From Agrypnia vestita (lineage: Eukaryota; Arthropoda; Insecta; Trichoptera; Phryganeidae): 64,000 bases of DNA. Position 1 is the first letter of the stretch; each line of letters starts with the position of its first letter. The stretch lies in the NCBI GenBank assembly GCA_016648135.1, contig JADDOH010000178.1, positions 248,001-312,000 on the forward strand. Reading direction: 5' to 3'. Positions 43,530 to 53,154 of the stretch are shown here, piece after piece. A model generated the notes under the pieces. It was not told the DNA's origin. It did no database searches and was given only the letters and a program-made list of their open reading frames with translations. The position numbers and the translations under genes are program-made.

Positions 43530-43805
43530 TTTTAACTCGGGTATTAATTTGTTTTATATTATAACTTTCACTAGCTTTTCTCTTGTCTCATCAATGCCTC
43601 ATCAATTATTTATATTTCCACCTAATACTGCACTTGTCAATGACAGATTTAGATACTCTCTAAACTCGAGGAGTTTAATATAAAAATATTATTTCACTCA
43701 CGTTTATATTTTTCACCCAATTTATACCACATGTCAATCGGAGGGATTGAGCAGCAAGGTATTCCCTTAAGCATTGTATAGCCAAGCAGTAGGGTCCCCC
43801 CATAC

Positions 43806-44315
43806 ATATCTCTACATGAGAGAGTACGGGCATTATCCTTGGCTTTACCCAACCGAGTTTCTCCAGGGTATGCTTGGCTACAATAGTTTAGAGACTAGAA
43901 GGAATGTGTATTTGATTACACATTTTTATCGATTGTTGCGCGGTATGATCGATAATCCTCAAATTATGCAGAGCATTGGTTTGTATGTTCCTGATAATTA
44001 TACTAGACATCGTCAGCATAGATTGTTTTACATTCCAATATACAGGACCAACCTGCCGATGGTTATGCCTGTTGGAAGAGCCACAGCTATGCTGAACAAA
44101 ATCGCTTTGGGTATTGATATATTCCATGTGTCTGAGGGGGTTTTCCGAAGCGGGATTCTCCTACACCTTTGACCAGGTTTTATGTTATTTTTAATTTATT
44201 AAATATTTTCATTTTTGTTATATGTACTTCCTAATATGTATGCCTTAAACATTTTGTTTGTCATGTACATATTATCATGAAATAAATTGAATTGAATTGA
44301 ATTGAATTGAATTGA
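43806..44315 (+). mobile_element. LINE family C, recent 5'-truncated copy
   Basis: An open frame reads YLYMREYGHYPWLYPTEFLQ, GMLGYNSLETRRNVYLITHF, YRLLRGMIDNPQIMQSIGLY, RATAMLNKIALGIDIFHVSE and ends GILLHL stop at 44170-44172. The 3' UTR runs through GAAATAAA into a GAATT-repeat tail (44284-44314). About 98% identical to the minus strand of 52238-52740. The genuine element starts near ATATCTCTACATG (43806). This is the end of a jockey-like ORF2. Confidence 0.9.
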
Positions 44316-44655
44316 GAGATATCTCAAAATTTCCCCTGCACTCTCTCCAGCATGAAACAAGATGTCGCGTCACTTGGGGCTCATATCATCGATCCGCTCT
44401 CAGTTCTGCCTCGCACTAGTAACTTATATGCAAAACTGAGTGTTCTTGAACACCTGCAGAATCCCTAGGCAGAATCGAACTTCTTTCTCATACTCTATAA
44501 ATTTATGACCATCATCATCTTCACCAAACTCAACCAAAGTGTTGACCCCGTCGTACGCATAATTTTTTGATCTGTCAAAATGGCGCTCTGCTCACTTCCT
44601 GTAGATTATACTTTCCTGCGGATTTCTGAAATGAAAGTCAAAACTTTAAATATTA

Positions 44656-44808
44656 ACATGGTGTAATGATAACGCATCCTAGCAATTAGATAAAGTTCCG
44701 AGTTCGTATCCCGACAGTTACCAAATATTTTTTCGGTAGATATTATCCGTGGTGAGGCTATGAGGAGGACAAATGAAAACACTGAAAATAAATTAGCGAT
44801 TTATTAAT
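44656..44808 (+). mobile_element. tRNA-derived SINE-2
   Basis: Head TGGTGTAATGATAACGCATC and GAGTTCGTATCCCGACAG (B-box-like), then CCAAATATTTTTTCGG, GTGAGGCTATGAGG and a body AAATGAAAACACTGAAAATA. The junction CAAATATTTTTTCG is shared with 63220-63310, and the body with 20990-21050 and 62505-62560 in inverse. Confidence 0.6.
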
Positions 44809-44809
44809 G

Positions 44810-45290
44810 AGTGATAGTTATTAAACGCAAATTAAACTTAAAGCTTTTTCACAATATATCACTCGTATATGAACACTTTATTATCGCTGGGAGCACTTTA
44901 CATATCGCTCGTAGAGCATTCCATTCTCGCACGTGGTATTTATCGCATTTATTTATTTCGCCACTTGAGTATGCACTCGCCCGATTATTTCGCTCGACAT
45001 CTGTCACGCCACTATTCCAGTGATCGAACTGTCAAAACAAGAGTACAATACATTTATTTATTTTTGTTAAATAAAAATATATTTAGTTTTAAGACTTTAG
45101 AACTCCACAGAAAAATTTACGATGCGGCATATTGGCGATAGCGTGTCGGTGGATAATCCTGTATTTTAGGTATAGGAGTTTAGAAATAAAAATAAGATAT
45201 ATTGTGATAACAATGGAATACAGGTTATCAGGGATTTGGAACCCAATGCCATGCGCCGACAAATAAAATCTAGCATTTTTGCTTGAAATT
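44810..45290. other. Anonymous sequence
   Basis: No supported gene. The frames at 44811-45141 show no motif. Confidence 0.4.
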
Positions 45291-45299
45291 GCATTAAAT

Positions 45300-46016
45300 T
45301 GGACTCAATCTTCATCAAGGCATGACAGTATAAAAAAATAGTTATTTTTAACTAAATATCTTTTTATTTAAGTATAATCGCGTTACAAAAGGATTGATTT
45401 ATTTTAAAATTTATTTTTGTCTATTTTTCCCAATAATTCACATAATTTATAACTATTTTTCCAGTAAATAATATGTTTTTATTATCCTGAAGGCATGATA
45501 ACCTTAGCTGGGGAAAATAGGAACGTTTTAAAAAACTCTAAATCATAAAACTGTTTTTATTTGACTTGAGATTCTGTTCTACATATAACGTCATCACAAA
45601 AGGGATTGCTTTATTTTAAAATTTATTTTTGTGTATTATTCCCAATAATTCACTTAATTTATTACTATTTTCCCTCTTAATAATATGGTTTTATTATCTT
45701 GAAGGCATGATAACCTTAGCTGGGAAAAAAGAAACGTTTAAGAAAATTCTAAATCAAAAAACTGTATTTATTTGACTTGAGATTCTTTTCTACGTATAAT
45801 GTCATCACAAAAGGGATTGTTTTATTTTTAAATTTATTTTTGTCTATTATTTCCAATAATTCACTTAATTTATTACTATTTTCCCTCTTAATAATATGGT
45901 TTTATCATCCAATAGGCAAGATAACCTAAGCTGGGAAAAAAGAAACGTTTTAGAAAATTTTAAATCATAAAACTGTATTTATTTGCCTAGAAATGTTCTA
46001 CTTAAAACGGCTACCC
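45300..46016. repeat. 211-bp tandem array (three units plus a partial one)
   Basis: Units starting ACAAAAGG at 45385, 45596 and 45807 keep a 211-bp period. Each contains CCCAATAATTCACTTAATTT-like, GGCATGATAACCTTAGCTGG-like and TCATAAAACTGTTTTTATTT-like words. 45300-45384 looks like a shortened leading unit. No coding content. Confidence 0.88.
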
Positions 46017-46019
46017 TTA

Positions 46020-46470
46020 TTCGTAACAAATTGATCACTCCATCAAGTTTAGGAAAGCGACCCCGCGTCACACTTAAACCTGATTAGTTCATTTGTTTTC
46101 GGGGCTAAGCGAAAAATATATTTGAGGAGTTCGTCAAAGATTGAAAAACGATATTTTTCGGTTCGCCAGACACTTTATCGGAGGTTCGTGCCGGGGCGTC
46201 GGGGATGAAGGGCGGGAAAACTGGGGGTGGTTTTGGGACGAGGGTTGAGGGAACAAGGCTTCCAGCTCAAAGCCGGGTGCCGTAAAATGTACGGATCCGC
46301 AGGAGAATATTTTTTATCGCGCGATTCCTGGCCAAACGGTAACTGTGGATTAGGGGATGTGGATTGTTATTATTCTAGTGAAGCTAGCCCGATTTTGAAA
46401 ATATTTATCTACTAGCTAGTGGATTTTTTTCCTTTTGACGAATGCTAAGAATCCCACGAAGAGCATTTGT
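46020..46470. other. G-rich sequence, no gene
   Basis: The frame 46227-46415 is not supported. The region is notable for G-runs at 46193-46248. Confidence 0.45.
46193..46248 (+). other. Potential G-quadruplex motif
   Basis: GGGG-CGTC-GGGG-ATGAA-GGG-C-GGG, followed by GGGGG and more G-runs, fits a G3+N1-7 pattern in otherwise AT-rich DNA. Confidence 0.55.
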
Positions 46471-46474
46471 AAAT

Positions 46475-46650
46475 CTTGTTGGTGTAGTGGTTATGAATCA
46501 CCTCTAGTGATTCAGTGGTCGCTGGTTTGAGCCTCATTCCACGACAACAAGTAGTATTTAAATGCACGTGTTTAGCTTAATTTTAAAATAGTAAAAATAT
46601 TTCTGCACGTATTCCGTTTTCGCATGTCTATTTAAGAAATAAAAAAAAGA
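46475..46650 (+). mobile_element. tRNA-derived SINE-1
   Basis: TTGTTGGTGTAGTGGTTATG (A-box-like), GCTGGTTTGAGCCTCATTCC (B-box-like), CAACAAGTAGTATT, then TTAGCTTAATTTTAAAATAG and TTTTCGCATGTCTATTTAAG. Divergent but collinear with 42781-42944. Confidence 0.7.
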
Positions 46651-46654
46651 AGCT

Positions 46655-47565
46655 AGCCTTACAGTAGTCGCGTGTGATGTGCAACATTTGACATCTAACC
46701 TAATACCCACATATTTATTAATTAATAAATACAAGTAAAGAAAATGTATGTGCATTTATTTATTATTGAATTTTGCCGCACTAGGTAGATACCGTATATA
46801 TTTATATACGCATTTTGTTTAGAAATGTGTTTGGTCAGTTATATGTTTTTATTTATTTTCATAAATGGCAGTAGTGTCCCGTTATACATATTGTATGAAA
46901 ACTTTGAATAAATATTTAAAAATAATTGGCTGTTGTAAGTGTGCGTCTTCACAGTGATGGCACTTGCTGGACATTGATTTGTTTATAAACGATGATTTTT
47001 TTCCATCGTGCGTGCCCCGCGCGCGCTTATTGGTCAAATGAAATTGCGCGCGCTTCCCTTGCGTCTTATTTCCTATTACACATTTCCGTTTCTTTCACAA
47101 AATCACTGCCACAGGTTGCAGGAAAACGAGAGAAGAGATGTTACACATCAAAAAACCTTGTCGATCCTCTTTTGCACGATATTTTTTCAAATATCATGAA
47201 TGCCAAATGTTTCTGAGCTTCTAGAAATCTGTGGAAAATTTGGTGACTTAACTACCCTCCAATATAGCAAATTTTTTGGAAAGTTTGTTTGTATTTTCAA
47301 GGATTCTCGGCGTTCGAAACGACATAAAACGCAATTAATCATTTTCACAGTCACGGGACACGAACTTTACTGGAATACTATTTTGTAACTCGTACTGTTT
47401 CGTTACTAGAATATTCTACATGTATATTGCACAATAATACGTAGGTACCTACTCTTTATTTACTGGCTGTCTATGTTCGCTTGGACCACTGTTTCAATGG
47501 CTTTGCCAATAAGTTCGCTTATCTATGGTTTTGTGCGATGCCGCCGCTGATTATATATAAAACAT
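46655..47565. other. Anonymous sequence
   Basis: GCGCGCGC-containing words flank an ATTGGTC (47020-47055). No gene recognised. Confidence 0.4.
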
Positions 47566-47569
47566 TCAT

Positions 47570-47636
47570 TTCTAGAATATTCTCGATTATTTTTGAGTAT
47601 CCTATCCATTCTTACATATTCTAAATTATTCTAGAC
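47570..47636. promoter_or_regulatory. 5-bp-phased TTC/GAA array
   Basis: TTC GAA TTC GAT TTT GAG TCC run at 5-bp steps. After a 1-bp phase shift, TTC ACA TTC AAT TTC GAC follow. TTATATATAA lies just to the left (about 47550), so any promoter would point to the minus strand. Confidence 0.45.
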
Positions 47637-47639
47637 CTA

Positions 47640-48285
47640 TGCGCAGTTGTTCAATTACTTGGTTTTGTGCAGTAATTATCTAATTTGGGATCTCACGAAT
47701 TGCTTTGAACTCGTGTTTTACACCTATAATTGACGTATAAATACTCTTAAAGTAAGGCGGATCCTTTAAATCATTCCTCTATATAAAAAAAAATGCAATT
47801 TTTTTTTCAGAATTTTAAACAAGTAAAATGGCACGTTTTTTAATATTAAATTAAAACAAGACGGTTTAAGTTCCTTGGTAATAATAATTTCTCAGAATTC
47901 GCTTCATCCAAATAATATTTTAAGAATATTCTCAGTAAAACTATCCTGTAAAGCACCAACACAAGGCAATTAGATCAATATAGCGCGTAAAGTCAGTTAG
48001 TAGTGTTACTTCTAGGAAGTTAGTGGATAAATAACTGAATTGCCAACTAAAGCGAAGAACTTAAACCATAAATTAATCCCTAATTGATCAGAGGCCCCCA
48101 GACAATGTAATTACTATACTTACTTTACTTAATAATACCGCAATCGTTAAAATGATTCCAATTACTTGAACTCCAGGGTTTCTAGAAATAATAAAAAGGC
48201 TTCTTAGAGCCTAAAGAGGTTTGTAAAGGAAATCGACTAATGTGAAAGGAAATCTAATATAATGAGGTTTCATCCTATAACGTAA
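47640..48285. other. Anonymous AT-rich sequence
   Basis: Nothing recognised. Confidence 0.4.
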
Positions 48286-48292
48286 ACAAGGA

Positions 48293-48790
48293 TATACAGG
48301 GTTATTTGGAAAACATTAATTACCTCGCTGGACTATATACTGGACGCCTTGATTATAAGTCGAAAATGTTCAAGCATCCATGACCTTACATCAATATTTA
48401 TAGAGCTATGCAATATCAAAGTTTGCATTTTTTTCGAATATTTCGAATTTATTTTTTTACAAAATGTCGAACTCTCATTACAATAACTTGAATCAATTGC
48501 AAAAAATTCATTTGTTCCAATACAAGTTAAATAAAATGATAAAAACCCTGCAGAAATTCCAATTGGAATGTTTTCCATTTGCGATTCGAAGGTTTTTATT
48601 ATTTTATTTGACTTGTATTAAAGGGATTACATTTTTCGTATTCAATATAGGTTACTGTAACGATAGTCCAACGTTTTATAAAATAATAAGCAGAAATATT
48701 TAAAAAAAATGCAAAGTTAAATGTTGCATATCTCCATAACTATTGATAAATTAGATCATGGTTGCTTGAAAATGTTCGATTCAATCATTA
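48293..48790. mobile_element. Giant palindromic MITE (TATACAGGG family), copy 3, right end lost
   Basis: Starts TATACAGGGTTATTTGGAAA and shows the same mirrored arms (CAAAATGTCGAACTCTCATT against GATAGTCCAACGTTTTATAA). The last about 45 bp of the right arm are replaced near 48790 by LTR-like sequence. Confidence 0.8.
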
Positions 48791-48975
48791 CGACGCGACC
48801 TAGCGGCGAATCACGAAGCGAAAACAGTGTTACCATCAGGCGTGTGAGCCAAGCGACATATAATTAAGCGAAGTGCTTACTCTTGTGCGATATTTGAGCG
48901 GAGACTTCTCGAAAGTGTTACCCAGTGAAATTTTACGATTTATGGACGAGTGATATATTACGAAGTAGTGTGATT
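48790..48975 (+). mobile_element. LTR-like repeat, third (partial) copy
   Basis: ATTAAGCGAAGTGC, GTGTTACCCAGTGAAATTTT and GAGTGATATATTACG match the tail of 26163-26575. No array or TATA box is kept. Confidence 0.4.
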
Positions 48976-48982
48976 TAAAAAG

Positions 48983-49580
48983 CTTCTTCTTCTTCTTCTG
49001 CTTCATCTAGGACTGCGTCCTGTCATTGCTAGAAGTCTGTTCCTGGGATACAGATGTCCAGCTATCTCGCCATCTTTTATGCAGTCTTTCTGGGAGTCTG
49101 GTACCAGACGGCAGCTTTTTCGCTGCTATGCTCACTACTATCTCAGAACAAGCTCTCTCCACATGATCTCTCCAGTAACGTCTTCCAGATCTTCCCCATC
49201 GTACAATATCCTCAACGTCACAAGTCCTTTGTATTTCGGAATTCCTCACTCGGTCTTGGATTTTCAGTCCCGCAATGGGTCGGAGAGTCTTCATCTCAGT
49301 TGTTCTTAGGAGATTTTTAGTTCTGGTAGTGTCAGCCCTTGTCTCGATACCGTACGTTATGATTGGACGGACACAGGTCTTATATATCTTCACTTTGCTC
49401 CCCTTGAACATGTGTTCGTTTCTCCAGACAGCATTTTTCAAGCATCCAGCAATAGTTGCGGCTTTGTTTGCTTGCTCTCTTGGTACATACATAACTTTTG
49501 AGAAAATCAGGGCTATACACCAATACTTGATTTCGCACACGACTGTTGTTGACCTTGCAACCCACGCATTCTAGCCACGA
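48983..49580 (-). mobile_element. RTE-like LINE 3' end, longest open frame of its family
   Basis: A 177-codon open frame (49540 to 49007) reads REQANKAATIAGCLKNAVWR, SKVKIYKTCVRPIITYGIET, LLRTTEMKTLRPIAGLKIQD, RTCDVEDIVRWGRSGRRYWR and RLHKRWRDSWTSVSQEQTSS. A GAA-repeat tail lies at 48983-48999. Module order equals that of 12960-13543. Being open over the full C-terminal region, it is the youngest RTE-like copy here, but the polymerase core is missing. Confidence 0.88.
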
Positions 49581-49584
49581 GCGG

Positions 49585-50150
49585 TAATTGTACTTACGAG
49601 GTAAATTAATATTTAAAGTGTTGTCGGAAGGTATCGAATTATTGTACTGATGAGGTGAATCGTACTGATTAACCACGCGGCTGACAGGGCCGGTTGAGTA
49701 ATGTGTTTGTGCCCGGAGCTGATTTGTTAAATTAATGGTTATAATATGACCCATACACGGACGGTAAGGACCTTTATTGGGAGATCGATGGAGTAAACAT
49801 CTATTAAGAACAAACAGTAGATAATCAGTACAGGGTGCCACTTGATCATGAATAATAGCTAGTTTAATAAATCAATAATCGAATCAAATGATTGTGAAAA
49901 ATATTGACGAAATGGTTTCAACAAATTATATTAACTCATAGAGTAATTATTGGCCGTTTAAGTTTTTTGAAGATATCTTTTTTTGGCACATTGAGAGTAA
50001 AATTTTTATTATAACAGAAGTTGCGCACGCGAAATGTGCGCATTACAATGCATGTAGCGGGGCACGTAGCGAAAATGCGAGATCACAAAATGCACTTGAA
50101 ATTAGTGTTCCATTAATATCTTAATATAATAGCTTCGTTCGAATTCAAGG
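49585..50150. other. Anonymous sequence
   Basis: No recognised feature. The frame at 49380-49841 (-) is partly antisense to nothing known beyond the LINE. Confidence 0.4.
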
Positions 50151-50151
50151 C

Positions 50152-50495
50152 TAAAAAAACTAACCCATAAAAACCAAGTTCTTATTACTCTCCCTTTCTC
50201 ATGTACTAGTTGAAACAGGTTTTGCGCTTACTCCACGCGTCGGGCTCGAGTCGGGCGATGTTATGAAAGGGAGTAATAAAAACCGTGAAAATTCCAAAAA
50301 ATTCAAAATTATACTATAATAATTTAAAAATTTCGAACGAAAATTAGTAAGATCATTTTTATCATCGTTACGAGTCTGCTTGCAAAGCTTCAGCTCGATT
50401 GGATCACGGAAAAAGGGTTAAAAATCGATCCAAAGTTTTTTCGGCAGACAAGCGACAAGCAGACGCTACGATTTAAAAGAAGGGGAGTAAAAAAC
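50152..50495 (+). repeat. Dispersed repeat family A, copy 4 (short form)
   Basis: TAACCCATAAAAACCAAG to GGGGAGTAAAAAA with CAGCTCGATTGGATCACGG. The centre holds ACTAGTTGAAACAGG and CGCGTCGGGCTCGAGTC, shared in inverse with copy 5. Confidence 0.75.
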
Positions 50496-50499
50496 GATT

Positions 50500-50875
50500 A
50501 AATTACACGGCTGGGGAAGTATTAAACCTCGATCGCGGAAACAGCAATAATTTAAAGAAATATTTTTTATTTTTTATTTAATAAATAAATATCTAAAGTG
50601 TAACTACTAATTTTTAACTAGGGCTTCAAATATAACATAATTATGAATATTTCTAGATGTAATATGGTACAAAATTTATGATAGTATTTTTTAGAATTTT
50701 GGTATACCTATCTCTAAAGAGTAGTCACTGACCTAGATCTACTGAATATGTCTATGCCAATAATTTTATAGGATTATTACAATTATCACCAAATTCACAT
50801 TTCTGCAATTCACAACATGGTCCCTCAATGCATTGCCGACTTCTGCATTCCATTTTTCGCAACAGACAACAACAC
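50500..50875. other. Anonymous AT-rich sequence
   Basis: Nothing recognised. Confidence 0.4.
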
Positions 50876-50879
50876 TTCG

Positions 50880-51352
50880 CTCAGCATCAACATCTTATAC
50901 AAGTGGTTAGTTGAAGTAAATTGCGTCCACAAAACTAATTTTGTGGACGCAATTTACTTCAATGCAATGCAAATTTACCGCAATGTGAAGTGCTTTCAAA
51001 TTTATAGTTAATGGAATAAACTACCTAATAAACTGAGACAACACCACAGTTCTAAAAACAACCATTGACGCACTTGTTTAGACAATCATATTAAAACCTA
51101 TAGAATCAGACCATTACAACACAATCTAATGTTTTCCACTCCTTGTATACACGCGAAAATACGTGATTCATCCTGACACTGCCAACTATTACAGTTTTGA
51201 AAGTTAATTCCTGTTTGTTGCATATCATCTAGTGTATAAGTAATAGTAAATAAAATTTTTAGCCAATAAATTATTTTGTTATATAATTCTTTTGTGTGAA
51301 ATTTCTTACGAAAATGGTGCTATATAAATGATCCAATTAATATTATTACAAA
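50880..51352 (+). mobile_element. L2-like LINE 3' end, degraded, with internal palindrome
   Basis: Collinear with the minus strand of 41360-41830: CAGCATCAACATC, TTGAAGTAAATTGCGTCCAC, TGGAATAAACTACCTAATAA, TTTAGACAATC, then GGTGCTATATAAATGATCCA and ATTAATATTATT. Stops and a rearrangement at 50911-50962 make it non-coding. Confidence 0.75.
50911..50962. repeat. 52-bp perfect palindrome
   Basis: TTGAAGTAAATTGCGTCCAC then AAAA and TTTT then GTGGACGCAATTTACTTCAA, mirrored around CTAA. It arose by inverted duplication inside the LINE; the sister copy has a single copy of the word. Confidence 0.92.
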
Positions 51353-51428
51353 GCATTAAAACAGAAACCTTGCAGTTTATTTGTTCCCATTTTTTCCACA
51401 TATGCGAGCTTTCTGAATCACATCACAC

Positions 51429-51884
51429 TTTTTTACTTCCTTTCTTTTAACTCGTGGCGTCTGCTTGTCTGCCGAAAAAACTTTGGATCGATTTTTAACC
51501 CTTTTCCGTAATTCAATCGAGCTGAAACTTTGCACGCAGACTCGTGGCGACGATAAAAATAATCTAACAAATTTTCGTTTAAACTATTTTTTATTATGAT
51601 AGTACAATTTTGGATTTTTCGAAATTTTAACGTTTTTTTTTCAAATTGGAAACCACACAATTGAGAAAAGAGCCCGACGCGTGGGGAAAGCGCGAAACCT
51701 GTTTTAACTAGTCTGACTCGAGCCACGGGTCCGATCAGACGGTTTCGCCGACGCCGTGCCCCCCTATACCAATTATTACGTTTTCAATATTCTATAAGTT
51801 TTAAATATATTGATAGCTTATCAAATTGGAAACAATACAAATGAGAAAGAGAGCATAGTAAAAACTTGGTTCTTATGGGTTAGT
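51429..51884 (-). repeat. Dispersed repeat family A, copy 5 (short form)
   Basis: TTTTTTACTTCCTTTC, TCAATCGAGCTGAAACTTTG, AGCCCGACGCGTGGGG and AACTTGGTTCTTATGGGTTA in the inverse order of copy 4, 0.9 kb away. Confidence 0.75.
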
Positions 51885-51889
51885 TCTTT

Positions 51890-52230
51890 TTCATTTTTTT
51901 TAATTACTCTCTCACGATTTTATTCCGAAGTTAAGGGAAGCGGAGGAAAAACCGACTAACTATAATTCATGCAGCGTACCGCAGGGAGCAGTGTTGGGAC
52001 CATATTTTAAATGTCAGATCGTACAAGTGTTGGTCCCCGCTGGGAATTAACCCCGGACCTCCTGATAAAATCCTTTCACCGTGTGCCAGAAAGCGTATGC
52101 ACGAGCGATTTTTTACACATTTTTCGTGTGGACTTTCGCGAAAGCTTCCGTTATTATATTTCAAAACATTTCATGAAGTATTTTTTTCGGGAGTGTCCTT
52201 CGTAGAACTATTTGAGTACAAGAACAAAGA
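51890..52230. other. Anonymous sequence
   Basis: Short frames on both strands (51967-52348) have no motif. Confidence 0.4.
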
Positions 52231-52237
52231 TGGTTTA

Positions 52238-53150
52238 CTAAATTCAATTCAATTCAATTCAATTCAATTCAATTTATTTCACGATAATATGTACATGACA
52301 AACAAAATGTTTAAGGCATACATATTAGGAAGTATATATCAAAAATGAAAGTATTTAATAAATTAAAAATAACATAAAATCTGGTCAAAGGTGTAGGAGA
52401 ATCCCGCTTCGGAAAACCCCCTCAGACACATGGAATATATCAATACCCAAAGCAATTTTGTTCAGCATAGCTGTGGCTCTTCCAACAGGCATAACCATCG
52501 GCAGGTTGGTCCTGTATATTGGAATGTGAAACAATCTATGCTGACGATGTCTAGTGTAATTATCAGGAACATACAAACCAATGCTCTGCATAATTTCAGG
52601 ATTATCGATCATACCGCGCAACAATCGATAAAAATGTGTAATCAAATACACATTCCTTCTAGTCTCTAAACTATTGTAGCCAAGCATACCCTGGAGAAAC
52701 TCGGTTGGGTAAAGCCAAGGATAATGCCCGTACTCTCTCATGTAGAGATATCTCAGAAACTTCTTTTGGACTTTCTCCACCATAAGAGAGTACTTGCCCT
52801 CATGTGGCCCCCAGATCATCGAGCCACTCTCGAGTCTACTCCGCACCAAGGAGTTGTAAAGAGTTCCGAGTACGCGGGTATTCTCGAAAACCCTGGCAGT
52901 ACGCAGAACAAATCCTAACATTCTCAAAGCATCACCACTGATCGTCTCTATGTGATCGTGAAATGAAATAAATATGTCCTGCAAGTGTATTCCGGGCATC
53001 TGCTCTTGTAACTTCAAATGGTCATCCATGATAAAAAATGTATGGAAAAGGTACGACGGGAAGTCGCGCCAATAGCGAGCCAATCCCACTTCCTTGCTGC
53101 GAAGAGGTACATTACATCGTTTCTCTCCGTGCAGTATAGCAAATTTAAAA
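52238..53150 (-). mobile_element. LINE family C, recent copy with 234-codon frame
   Basis: The minus frame 53089-52385 reads FHDHIETISGDALRMLGFVL, ENTRVLGTLYNSLVRSRLES, KVQKKFLRYLYMREYGHYPW and the same C-terminus as 43806-44315, ending GILLHL. The fragment covers the end of the polymerase domain (LGF-x-R, LY-SLVRS-LE, VQKKFLR) through the stop. The catalytic core is missing. The 3' UTR ends in a GAATT-type tail (52238-52272). The plus frames inside (52430-52918) are antisense shadows. Confidence 0.92.
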
Positions 53151-53154
53151 CAAT

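Noticed and set aside
52430..52918. Plus-strand open frames with long uninterrupted translation
   Set aside because: They are antisense to the well-supported LINE family-C frame on the minus strand.
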